Assembly: GCA_029243145.1 (NCBI GenBank)
Contig: JAQWSQ010000150.1
Span: 1-48,640, forward strand
Source of the DNA: Planctomycetaceae bacterium
GTDB taxonomy: Bacteria; Planctomycetota; Planctomycetia; Planctomycetales; Planctomycetaceae
DNA: 48,640 nt
Direction: 5' to 3'
The position numbers were made by a program, and so were the translations under genes. The notes beneath the pieces were generated by a model. The model did not search any database. It saw only the letters and a list, made by a program, of their open reading frames with translations, and was not told the origin of the DNA. Shown one piece after another: positions 41,721-48,640 of the stretch. Within the stretch, counting starts at the first letter, position 1. Each line of letters starts with the position of its first letter.

Positions 41721-44630
41721 ATGACCAATTTTTTTGAACGGAAAGACCGATGGGGTCACGGACTCGCAATGTATGTCATTGCCGCTGTGATCTTTCTCAT
41801 GCCTCCCTGTTGGCTTGTCCTCAAGCAAATCCATCTCGAGAACGATGTCGAGAACTGGCTTCCCGACAACGACAAACAAGCCATCGCGCTCGATTGGTAT
41901 CTGTCTCACTTCCCTGAAGAGTCGACCTTATTCATGACTTGGAAAGGAAGTTCGGTCAACGATCCACGGATCAAGTTGCTCGAACGTCAGCTCGAAGGCA
42001 TCGCTGATGAGCAAGGCATTCGTCGTGAGGGATCGCCTTACGTGACGGGAGTCTCTACTCCGACCGAAGGTTTGGAACGAATCCTCGACCGAGGGATTGA
42101 GCAGGAAGAAGCCGTCCGTCGTCTGACAGGATTGTTAATTGGCCGGGGCCCTTTGAAAGTCAAATTGACTGAAGAAGGAACCCAACAACAACGGCAACTC
42201 ATCGAGGAATTAACCACTCAAGCAAAACTGCAGCTCGATCTGGAACTCGAAATCCTTGATCCCTTCCAATATCCCGAACCTGATTTTACCGAAGAACAGT
42301 ACGAACTGCTCAGTCGGATTGAAGCCGAGAAACAAGCCGAGGCGGAAGATGGCAAAAAAATTGACGAGATCTTCATCGAAATTCCTGATCACGATTTTCA
42401 AGTCAGTTTTCGAGGGATCAATTATTCCCCCGAGAAGACAGCCGCTTTGCAAAGCTTAATCGCAGAGCTGAAATCTCCCGCGTCCAAAAATCTCCCTGAA
42501 GGCCAATCACTGGTTGAATCGACATTTTTTACGGCAGGCACACCGGTTGCGTTATTGGTTCGACTCAACGAGCGGGGTGAAGCCGATAAAGAGATTGCCG
42601 TCGAACAGATTCGCGACGTTGCAATTGCCTCCGGGATCTCGCCCGATGATTTGCACACGGGAGGTCGACTCGTCGCCAGCGCGGCACTAAATCAAGAAGT
42701 GCTGAAAGCCGCATTTAATCCCGATTATCCACGCTCACAAGTCCACAAGCGCTCTCCGATTTTACTCTCGATGTTTGTCGGAATCGCATTATCGCTGGCG
42801 ATGCTGCGAAGCATTCGACTCGCCACCCTCGTCATTTTCTCAGCATTCATCACCGTCTACTTCACACTGGCACTGGTTCCGGTGACCAACGGCAGCATGA
42901 ATATGGTGCTCGTGGTGATGCCCACATTGCTCATGGTGCTGACGATGTCGGGTGCGATTCACGTCGCGAATTACTGGAAACATGCCGCACTAAAGACACC
43001 CGAAAAGGCAGTTCCGAATGCCTTTCGTCTCGCTTGGAAACCTTGTTTTCTCGCTTCTGTGACGACGGCGATTGGTCTCAGCTCTTTGGGAACTAGCCCT
43101 CTTGTTCCTGTCCGCGATTTTGGAATCTACTCGGCCGCTGGCTGTATTATTGCCTTTATCGTCGTTCTGTATGTACTGCCATCCCTATTACAGTTTTGGC
43201 CCAGTCGCAGAGTGAACGCACAAAAAGTCAACTCGAAGCCTTGGCAACATCTTGGTGCGTTTCTTTGTCGTCACCATCGACTGGTCACGACGGTTTGCAT
43301 CTTGATCGCGGTTGGATCTGTGTTTGGTCTGAAGAATTTTAGTACCGAAACCAAAGTCATTCGTTACTTCCCCGAAGATAATAAAGTTGTTCAAGGCTAT
43401 CACTTCATCGAAGAGAATCTTGTTCACATTGTCGGCGTCGATACCATCGTGAAGTTCAAGGCAAAAGCGCTGGAAGACATGACAATCGTCGAACGGATGG
43501 AAGTGGTTCGCAAGCTGGAAGAACGAATTCGCAAACATCCAGAAATCAGCGGCACCGTCTCGTTGGCAGACTTCTTTGAAGAGACCGAAAAGCCGGAATC
43601 GAAAAAGATAAAATCGGGAGGCGGATTCAGCCTCCTGAATCCCAGGGTTCAAGCCATTCGTCGTGCCAACGAAATTGAAAAACGGATTCGTGACGGACGT
43701 TACGACGTCTCTTCGTTCCTTTCCATGCCCATCGAAGAAGGTGAAGAATCACCGGTCGAAGTCTCGGAACATCATTACGAATTGAGTAACCCGGAAGACG
43801 AGCTGTGGCGCATTACCGCTCAAGTCGCCATTATGAGCGACCTCGATTATGCGGACCTCACAGAAGAAATCAATCTGATGGCTCAAGAGGAATTGCGACT
43901 GTATCAGGCCGACCACGTGGTCAGCGGCATGGTCCCCATCTTCCTCAGAACACAAGAAGCGGTCTTGGAATCGCTCATCCGTAGCTTTGCGTATGCGTTC
44001 ATCATCATCGCCATAGTCATGATGATTGTCCTCAAAGACTTCGTCGCCGGGCTGCTTACGATGCTCCCGAATCTTTGGCCGGTCGGTGTCGTCTTTGGAT
44101 TGATTTCTTGGAGCGGCTTGGATGTTGATATCGGTACGATGATCACCGCGTCGGTCGCGTTGGGAATTGCCGTCGATGGAACATTGCATTTACTGACTTG
44201 GTTCCGAGAAGGAATCGCAGAAGGCAAAACATCAGAAGAAGCCATTGCGCTCGCGATGGGGCATTGTGCTCCCGCACTGTGGCAAACCAGTATGGCTGTC
44301 GGACTTGGATTGTTTATGTTGTCCTTCGCCGACTTATTACTGGTCAGTCGTTTCGGTTGGTTAATGGCCACCCTGATTTTTGCCGCATTGATTGCCGACT
44401 TGATTCTCTTGCCGGCAATGTTGGCAGGATCATTGGGAACTTGGATCGCACGCCGTGTGAAACCAGAGGATCAGGATGCGTCCATGAATCTGGATGATGA
44501 AAGTGAGTCGGTGGTCACTGAAGAAAACTCGAGCAGCAATGAGAATTCGGCTCCCGAACCTCACATTCATACAAATCCCGAAGCCAAAGCCAAGTTTTTC
44601 CGTAAAGATTCTGGCAAATCAACCAGTTGA
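41721..44630 (+). CDS. MMPL/RND-type exporter
   Basis: A 969-residue inner-membrane protein with the two-fold layout of RND/MMPL transporters: N-terminal helix, large periplasmic loop (about 40-340), a helix bundle with PTLLMVLTMSGAIHVANYWKH, a second loop, and a C-terminal bundle (MLPNLWPVGVVFGLISWSGL; GIAVDGTLHLLTWF). D and H residues in the last bundle match the proton-relay positions of the 'predicted exporter' group related to sterol-sensing and hopanoid transporters (HpnN). Residues 920-969 form an acidic, Ser/Asn-rich cytoplasmic tail. It is 12 bases from the next gene, so probably an operon. Substrate, most likely a lipid, is inference. Confidence 0.85.
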   Translation: MTNFFERKDRWGHGLAMYVIAAVIFLMPPCWLVLKQIHLENDVENWLPDNDKQAIALDWYLSHFPEESTLFMTWKGSSVNDPRIKLLERQLEGIADEQGIRREGSPYVTGVSTPTEGLERILDRGIEQEEAVRRLTGLLIGRGPLKVKLTEEGTQQQRQLIEELTTQAKLQLDLELEILDPFQYPEPDFTEEQYELLSRIEAEKQAEAEDGKKIDEIFIEIPDHDFQVSFRGINYSPEKTAALQSLIAELKSPASKNLPEGQSLVESTFFTAGTPVALLVRLNERGEADKEIAVEQIRDVAIASGISPDDLHTGGRLVASAALNQEVLKAAFNPDYPRSQVHKRSPILLSMFVGIALSLAMLRSIRLATLVIFSAFITVYFTLALVPVTNGSMNMVLVVMPTLLMVLTMSGAIHVANYWKHAALKTPEKAVPNAFRLAWKPCFLASVTTAIGLSSLGTSPLVPVRDFGIYSAAGCIIAFIVVLYVLPSLLQFWPSRRVNAQKVNSKPWQHLGAFLCRHHRLVTTVCILIAVGSVFGLKNFSTETKVIRYFPEDNKVVQGYHFIEENLVHIVGVDTIVKFKAKALEDMTIVERMEVVRKLEERIRKHPEISGTVSLADFFEETEKPESKKIKSGGGFSLLNPRVQAIRRANEIEKRIRDGRYDVSSFLSMPIEEGEESPVEVSEHHYELSNPEDELWRITAQVAIMSDLDYADLTEEINLMAQEELRLYQADHVVSGMVPIFLRTQEAVLESLIRSFAYAFIIIAIVMMIVLKDFVAGLLTMLPNLWPVGVVFGLISWSGLDVDIGTMITASVALGIAVDGTLHLLTWFREGIAEGKTSEEAIALAMGHCAPALWQTSMAVGLGLFMLSFADLLLVSRFGWLMATLIFAALIADLILLPAMLAGSLGTWIARRVKPEDQDASMNLDDESESVVTEENSSSNENSAPEPHIHTNPEAKAKFFRKDSGKSTS

Positions 44631-44642
44631 TGAGCGTCTGAG

Positions 44643-45401
44643 ATGAGTGATCTGCCACACCCTTATCGCGATGGTTATCGGCTCACTCCTCAGCTAAAAA
44701 CAGTCTCACACGATCAAATCTTCACCGGAACGAAACAAGAGCGACAACGCCTGATCTCGGGAAAACAACAAATTCCCAGCGATCAAGCTTGGCTGGTCGA
44801 GGAAGACTGCCCTCTCTCATTACAGAACGACGTCTTTTCTTTTCTGAAGAATTCGGTCCCTGAAAAAATCACTCAAGCGAACTCACTCAAAGAGTTGGCC
44901 CCACTAATTGCCGAGGACTTTGTGATTCACCGGCAAAAGGATGGCCGTGATTTTATGTCGTTCGGTGCAGTCATGCTGCCGACCGGTTGGCGACCCGATG
45001 AAATGATCGGGAAATCCTTTCGTGAGATCCACTCTCCCATCCCCGGCATGAATCTCAATCAAAGTGAGTCGCTGGTGGATGCCATGATTCATTCGGGACC
45101 GTTCGAGCGATACGTCTGGGGTGTTCGGTTTTCAGACCGTCTCAACGACCATCCTGATCAAGCGTCCGTCCGCTGGAACGACCAACAACCACAAATCTGC
45201 ATCAAGTTGGAGCGACAGGTGACAGTCGGTTTTCCCGCACATTCCGCGTTGCTGTTCCTGATACGACAATCGACAATCCCTCAGTATGAGATCGACAAAC
45301 CCGCACTGCGAAAAACCCTTCGTAGCATGTCGGAAGATCAGTTGAAGTATAAAGGAATCAATGACGACATCGATCTCTTGCTCAACTGGCTGGATTCCTG
45401 A
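44643..45401 (+). CDS. Heme-dependent oxidative N-demethylase-like protein (DUF3445)
   Basis: A 252-residue protein of the DUF3445/HODM family, whose known member is a heme PAS-like enzyme for oxidative demethylation of dimethylamine. Family blocks are present: FGAVMLPTGWRPDEMIGKSF, EIHSPIPGMNLNQS, WGVRFSDRLNDHP and KLERQVTVGFPAHSALLFLI. It is slightly shorter than usual and no signal peptide is present. It follows the MMPL gene with 12 intervening bases and is likely co-transcribed, an unexpected partnership. Whether the heme-binding histidine is kept could not be determined by eye. It ends six bases before the convergent gene. Confidence 0.8.
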   Translation: MSDLPHPYRDGYRLTPQLKTVSHDQIFTGTKQERQRLISGKQQIPSDQAWLVEEDCPLSLQNDVFSFLKNSVPEKITQANSLKELAPLIAEDFVIHRQKDGRDFMSFGAVMLPTGWRPDEMIGKSFREIHSPIPGMNLNQSESLVDAMIHSGPFERYVWGVRFSDRLNDHPDQASVRWNDQQPQICIKLERQVTVGFPAHSALLFLIRQSTIPQYEIDKPALRKTLRSMSEDQLKYKGINDDIDLLLNWLDS

Positions 45402-45407
45402 TCCCCC

Positions 45408-46257
45408 TCAACGACTCGCAAATGCACCTCGCAACAAACGCTCATCAAAATGCTGCGGCGTTTCCTGATCAGAGGCATACAGATAGAGCGCTGCGATAAT
45501 AATGGTATTCAAGGCTGACGAAATCAGCGATACGAGCATCAACCCAACCACTCCCAAAACGACGGCTGCAATTCCCAGTGAAGCGGTTCCCTGAGCAATC
45601 AGCCAGGCTCCTCCCAAAAGTGGGATCAAACAGATGATGGTGCCGATAAACACCATAAAACCAACACCAAAATTCGCACCGATTGATTCACCCCAGGTTT
45701 TCTTGATCACGCTCCAGGACCGTTTGACGGCATCAACGGGACCAACATTTTCAACCACCAGAAACCGGCACCACAAAGTAAGTGGGAATCGTCCACCCTG
45801 CCCCTAGCACCATCGAGACAATGGCCCCGATCTTCTCATTTCGAGACTCGATCATTTTTAAGATGAGCCCTACCGTGGCAGAGACTAACGCCCAGCCGAA
45901 AATGACCGGTAAGCGTTTTCCGGCTGCCCGAAAACCGTCAGCAACGGTCGGGTCTCCTCCGCGAAAACGAATTATGGCACAAGCCACCAATGCCGAGTTG
46001 AAAAACACAATCACAAAATAATTCAAAAAGTAGAAGAGGAACGTCAACGCCCAGACCAGCGGGTTTTCCGCAGCCTCACCGTTATCAATCATGACACGAA
46101 ATTGTTCACTCAGAAAAGCCGGCACGAGAAAACTGGCCATGACCAACATGCAGCAGATTCCACTCATCAGTGGATACAAAAGTAACTCTTTATCCATCTT
46201 CAAAACGCGGAAACTCTCTTTCGACAATTCCCAACCGTTGGCTAATCTTTCAAACAT
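45408..46257 (-). pseudogene. DUF6159-type membrane protein, frameshifted
   Basis: The first frame (46257 downward) gives MFERLANGWELSKESFRVLK and several membrane helices (LLLYPLMSGICCMLVMASFL; PLVWALTFLFYFLNYFVIVF; AIVSMVLGAGWTIPTYFVVP). It breaks at 45762-45764, where a run of three T's on the coding strand has one base too many, and stops soon after. The other frame continues VVENVGPVDAVKRSWSVIKK, GESIGANFGVGFMVFIGTII, ending AFASR. Restored, the protein has about 282 residues with six helices, a normal length. DUF6159 proteins are multi-helix membrane proteins of unknown function. A homopolymer error is a real possibility. Confidence 0.8.
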
Positions 46258-46574
46258 GTTGTACCTGTTAATAAAGAGGCGAGTGGAAGCTGATCAGATA
46301 ACGGAAAAAATGAACCGGAGAATCATCATTTTGCGGATTTTGCAAAAGTGGCGTTAGCCCGTCTTTGGATCAAAGTATCTTACGACCACCAAACAGTCAA
46401 TTTGTGATTCGCGCGGTTCCCTATAATTCGTACACGACAACGAGGAACTCTGACGGTCACACAACCAAGAAAACCATAATTTGTGCTATCCTTCACAGTG
46501 GTAAACCTGTTATCAATAAATTGATAGAAAAACTGTCCCGCTTCGATTCCCACCGCTGAAAATGGATTAACATC
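46258..46574. other. Intergenic region between divergent genes
   Basis: This 317-bp spacer lies between the broken membrane-protein gene and the SMP-30-like gene. It should hold both promoters. No clear inverted repeat or riboswitch-like pattern was seen. Confidence 0.4.
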
Positions 46575-47603
46575 ATGAATCAAATTCTACGGAAGTACCT
46601 GCCACTGTGCATTTTGGCCTGCGTGATCACCTCTCACCTCGACGCCGAGATTTTCACAAAACCGACGGGTGACACGAAGATTCTTCCCAATAACTCAACG
46701 CTGAAAGAGATCTGGAACGAGGGAGAATTCACAGAAGGAGTGGCCGTCAATTCCAAAGGTGATATTTATTTCAGCGACATTGCCTTTAATCCGAAAGAAA
46801 AAGGGCGAATTCTGAAACTCGACCCCCAATCGGGAACCGTGAAGGTTCATTGCAAAGATAGTGGTAAAAGTAACGGCTTGTTTTTTGATTCCAAGGGACG
46901 ATTAATTGCAGCTTGTGGAGCCAATGGAGGCCATCGCGCCATCGTCGAAATCAAACCGGATGGGACTGTGGTCGTCATACAGTCAAAATTTGACGGAAAG
47001 CAGTTCAATTCACCCAACGACCTCGTCATCGACTCTCTGAACAACATTTACTTCAGTGATCCTCGTTATGTGGGACCAGAACCCATTGAACTTGATCATC
47101 AATCCGTCTTTCGGATCACTCCACAAGGAAAAGTGACTCGAGTGACGACCAACATTTCCAAACCGAACGGAGTCCATATTTCGCCCGATCAGAAAACTCT
47201 CTATGTGGCAGAAACCAATAACGGCAGTTTCGATGTCACCAAAACTCCCGACGTCAAACCGAAAATGACAATGACGCTCAATGCCTTCCCATTGAATGCT
47301 AATGGCACGGTCGGTGAGAAAACACAATTAGCCGACTTCGGACAAGAAGTCGGGACCGATGGGATGACAGTTGATACTGACGGAAATGTTTACGCGGCAG
47401 TCCGCAGTGAAAGTCGATTCGGCATCGTCGTTTATTCTCCAGAAGGGACCGAACGGGCCTTCATCCCAACACCTGCCCTCCCCACTAATTGTACGTTTGG
47501 GATTGGCAAACAGGCTCACACATTGTTCGTCACGGCAGGCGGTGGACTTTATCAAATCACCTTGAAAACCACGGGCTTTCATCCCACTCTCAAACAGAAA
47601 TAA
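46575..47603 (+). CDS. Secreted SMP-30/gluconolactonase-like beta-propeller
   Basis: A 342-residue protein with a signal peptide (KYLPLCILACVITSHLDA). The rest is a six-bladed propeller of the SMP-30/gluconolactonase type: EGEFTEGVAVNSKGDIYFSD, GKSNGLFFDSKGRLIAACG, FNSPNDLVIDSLNNIYFSDP, SKPNGVHISPDQKTLYVAET and GTDGMTVDTDGNVYAAV. The acidic and Asn residues in these blades (E in EGVAV, N in PNDL, N-D in NGVHISPD/DGMTV) are those that bind the catalytic divalent metal. It probably hydrolyses a sugar lactone in the periplasm; the exact substrate is unknown. Confidence 0.88.
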   Translation: MNQILRKYLPLCILACVITSHLDAEIFTKPTGDTKILPNNSTLKEIWNEGEFTEGVAVNSKGDIYFSDIAFNPKEKGRILKLDPQSGTVKVHCKDSGKSNGLFFDSKGRLIAACGANGGHRAIVEIKPDGTVVVIQSKFDGKQFNSPNDLVIDSLNNIYFSDPRYVGPEPIELDHQSVFRITPQGKVTRVTTNISKPNGVHISPDQKTLYVAETNNGSFDVTKTPDVKPKMTMTLNAFPLNANGTVGEKTQLADFGQEVGTDGMTVDTDGNVYAAVRSESRFGIVVYSPEGTERAFIPTPALPTNCTFGIGKQAHTLFVTAGGGLYQITLKTTGFHPTLKQK

Positions 47604-47653
47604 CACTCGCCACTTGCGTTGAGACAACTTTTGACTTTAGTGGGATCGTCAAT

Positions 47654-48511
47654 GTGAAGACTGTCATTCTCGGGGGATACGGACAACTCGGCACAGCTCT
47701 GGAAAAGTTTTCGCCGGAAACAGTTGTGGCACTTTCGCGAAAAAATGCCGACCTGACAAACATCGATCAGCTCTTCGCAAAACTGGAATCATTGTCACCT
47801 GAAGTTCTCATCAATTGCGCAGCCTACAATCTCGTCGATCAAGCAGAAGCTGAGCCAGATGCCGCATTCGCAATGAACTCTGATGCCCCCGCCCGATTGG
47901 CAGAATGGTGTGAGTCACGCGGAATCATTTTCGTTCACTTCAGTACCGATTACGTCTTTGGCGGTGATCCCAATCGTGACGTGCCCTATCGAGAAGAGGA
48001 CGCTCCGCTTCCGGTCTCACGCTATGGAGAAAGCAAATTGGCAGGTGAGCGAAACGTATTGGCAGCTTGCCATCAATCATTCGTGATTCGAACCTGCGGG
48101 CTCTACGGACCGTCTCGGTCACCAGGTAAAGGCAATTTTATCAAGACGATGCTGAAACTTGCCGAAACACGCGATGAATTGAAGATCGTCGATGACCAGC
48201 GCTGCACGCCCACTTTCACCGAAGATCTTGCCGAGGTAACTCTCAAGTTGATTTCCACTCCAGCTTTTGGACTTTATCATGCGACGAATTCAGGATCGAT
48301 GACCTGGTGCGAACTGGCCAAAGAAGTTTTTCGACTTCGCAACTTATCGACGGTCGCTCATCCGATCACTTCGGAACAATACGGGGCTGTCGCTCAGCGC
48401 CCCGCCTATAGTGTTCTCGATTGCTCGAAACTTTCTGAAACAATCCAAGTTTCCTTACCGACTTGGCAATCTGCCGTGGAACGGTATCTGAACCTTGCAG
48501 AGAGCGAATAA
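47654..48511 (+). CDS. rfbD: dTDP-4-dehydrorhamnose reductase
   Basis: A 285-residue extended SDR enzyme, the last step of dTDP-L-rhamnose synthesis (reduction of dTDP-4-dehydrorhamnose with NAD(P)H). KTVILGGYGQLGTAL is the nucleotide-binding loop, VLINCAAYNLVDQAEAEPDA and NSDAPARLAEWC are RmlD signatures, and VHFSTDYVFGG plus YGESKLAGE supply the catalytic Thr and Tyr-x3-Lys. The start is a GTG; a weak GGGA lies upstream. No rfbA, B or C genes are next to it within the window. Rhamnose would fit the glycan made by the export operon at 14-20 kb. Confidence 0.92.
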   Translation: MKTVILGGYGQLGTALEKFSPETVVALSRKNADLTNIDQLFAKLESLSPEVLINCAAYNLVDQAEAEPDAAFAMNSDAPARLAEWCESRGIIFVHFSTDYVFGGDPNRDVPYREEDAPLPVSRYGESKLAGERNVLAACHQSFVIRTCGLYGPSRSPGKGNFIKTMLKLAETRDELKIVDDQRCTPTFTEDLAEVTLKLISTPAFGLYHATNSGSMTWCELAKEVFRLRNLSTVAHPITSEQYGAVAQRPAYSVLDCSKLSETIQVSLPTWQSAVERYLNLAESE

Positions 48512-48628
48512 TTTCTGAAAAATTCGATTTCCGTGACGAATTCTGCTGAGATTTGCGGTTCGCAACCGACTGACATATCAGATTACGAGAAGTTCTCCCG
48601 ACAAATTCTTACAAAAGGATTGGTCTTT

Positions 48629-48640
48629 ATGAGCCAATTT
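48629..48640 (+). CDS. Start of an unidentified gene (partial)
   Basis: Only the first four codons (MSQF) are inside the window. AAAAGGA at 48612-48618 is a good ribosome-binding site ten bases before the ATG, so a real gene probably starts here. Confidence 0.55.

Overview
The window looks like chromosomal DNA of a planctomycete (Planctomycetota, Planctomycetaceae-like). The basis is two DUF1559 pilin-like proteins with the family N-terminus and the H-x9-DG end motif, many secreted proteins without recognised relatives, a PQQ-type propeller protein, Nuc_H_symport-type MFS proteins, long intergenic spacers, frequent GTG/TTG starts, and palindromic or short interspersed repeats. No rRNA, tRNA, CRISPR array or prophage was seen.

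Layout. 1-5.1 kb: tail of a SEC-C protein, a HExxH lipoprotein, a frameshifted DUF1559 gene, a methyltransferase translationally coupled to an interrupted family-2 glycosyltransferase, and a secreted protein of unknown function. 5.4-9.6 kb: argG, a PQQ-repeat protein with a clear terminator, and an SH3 protein. 9.6-13.4 kb (minus): two Nuc_H_symport-type transporters flanking a P-loop gene broken by two compensating frameshifts. 13.6-20.2 kb (plus): a glycan export and assembly operon (Wzm, Wzt with a C-terminal glycan-binding domain, an interrupted DUF5672 protein, a zinc-ribbon methyltransferase, a GT10 fucosyltransferase-like protein and a GT2), with stop/start overlaps. 20.2-24.5 kb: a Cys-rich secreted protein, an intact DUF1559 protein, a parvulin, a lipoprotein, a TIM-barrel protein and an aquaporin. 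24.5-25.4 kb: repeat-filled spacer. 25.4-33.6 kb: membrane and secreted proteins, a nucleotide-sugar epimerase, a four-domain S1 protein, a GroES-like protein, a Tat-type sulfite-oxidase-like enzyme and a small zinc-ribbon protein. 33.7-37.0 kb: an accessory scar in which a secreted-protein gene is cut by a truncated group II intron, next to a partial IS3-family element and several repeat families. 37.0-48.6 kb: an intradiol dioxygenase-like protein, a DUF485/acetate-type symporter pair, an MBL-fold protein, a long palindrome, an MMPL exporter followed closely by a heme N-demethylase-like protein, a frameshifted membrane protein, an SMP-30-like protein, dTDP-4-dehydrorhamnose reductase, and the start of another gene.

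The genes that clearly belong together are those for cell-surface glycan: the export operon, the epimerase and the rhamnose reductase could supply and build one polymer (inference). The most unusual feature of the window is the number of otherwise well-conserved genes each carrying only one or two lesions: two in-frame TGA codons and five small indels. Two of the indels look like loss of a GC dinucleotide from a GCGCGC run. Either several genes are recently decaying or the sequence carries systematic errors; the read data would decide. No convincing new defence or biosynthetic system was found. The best leads are the mobile-element scar, a roughly 90-bp MITE-like repeat, transporters with large inserted soluble segments, and the MMPL/N-demethylase gene pair.
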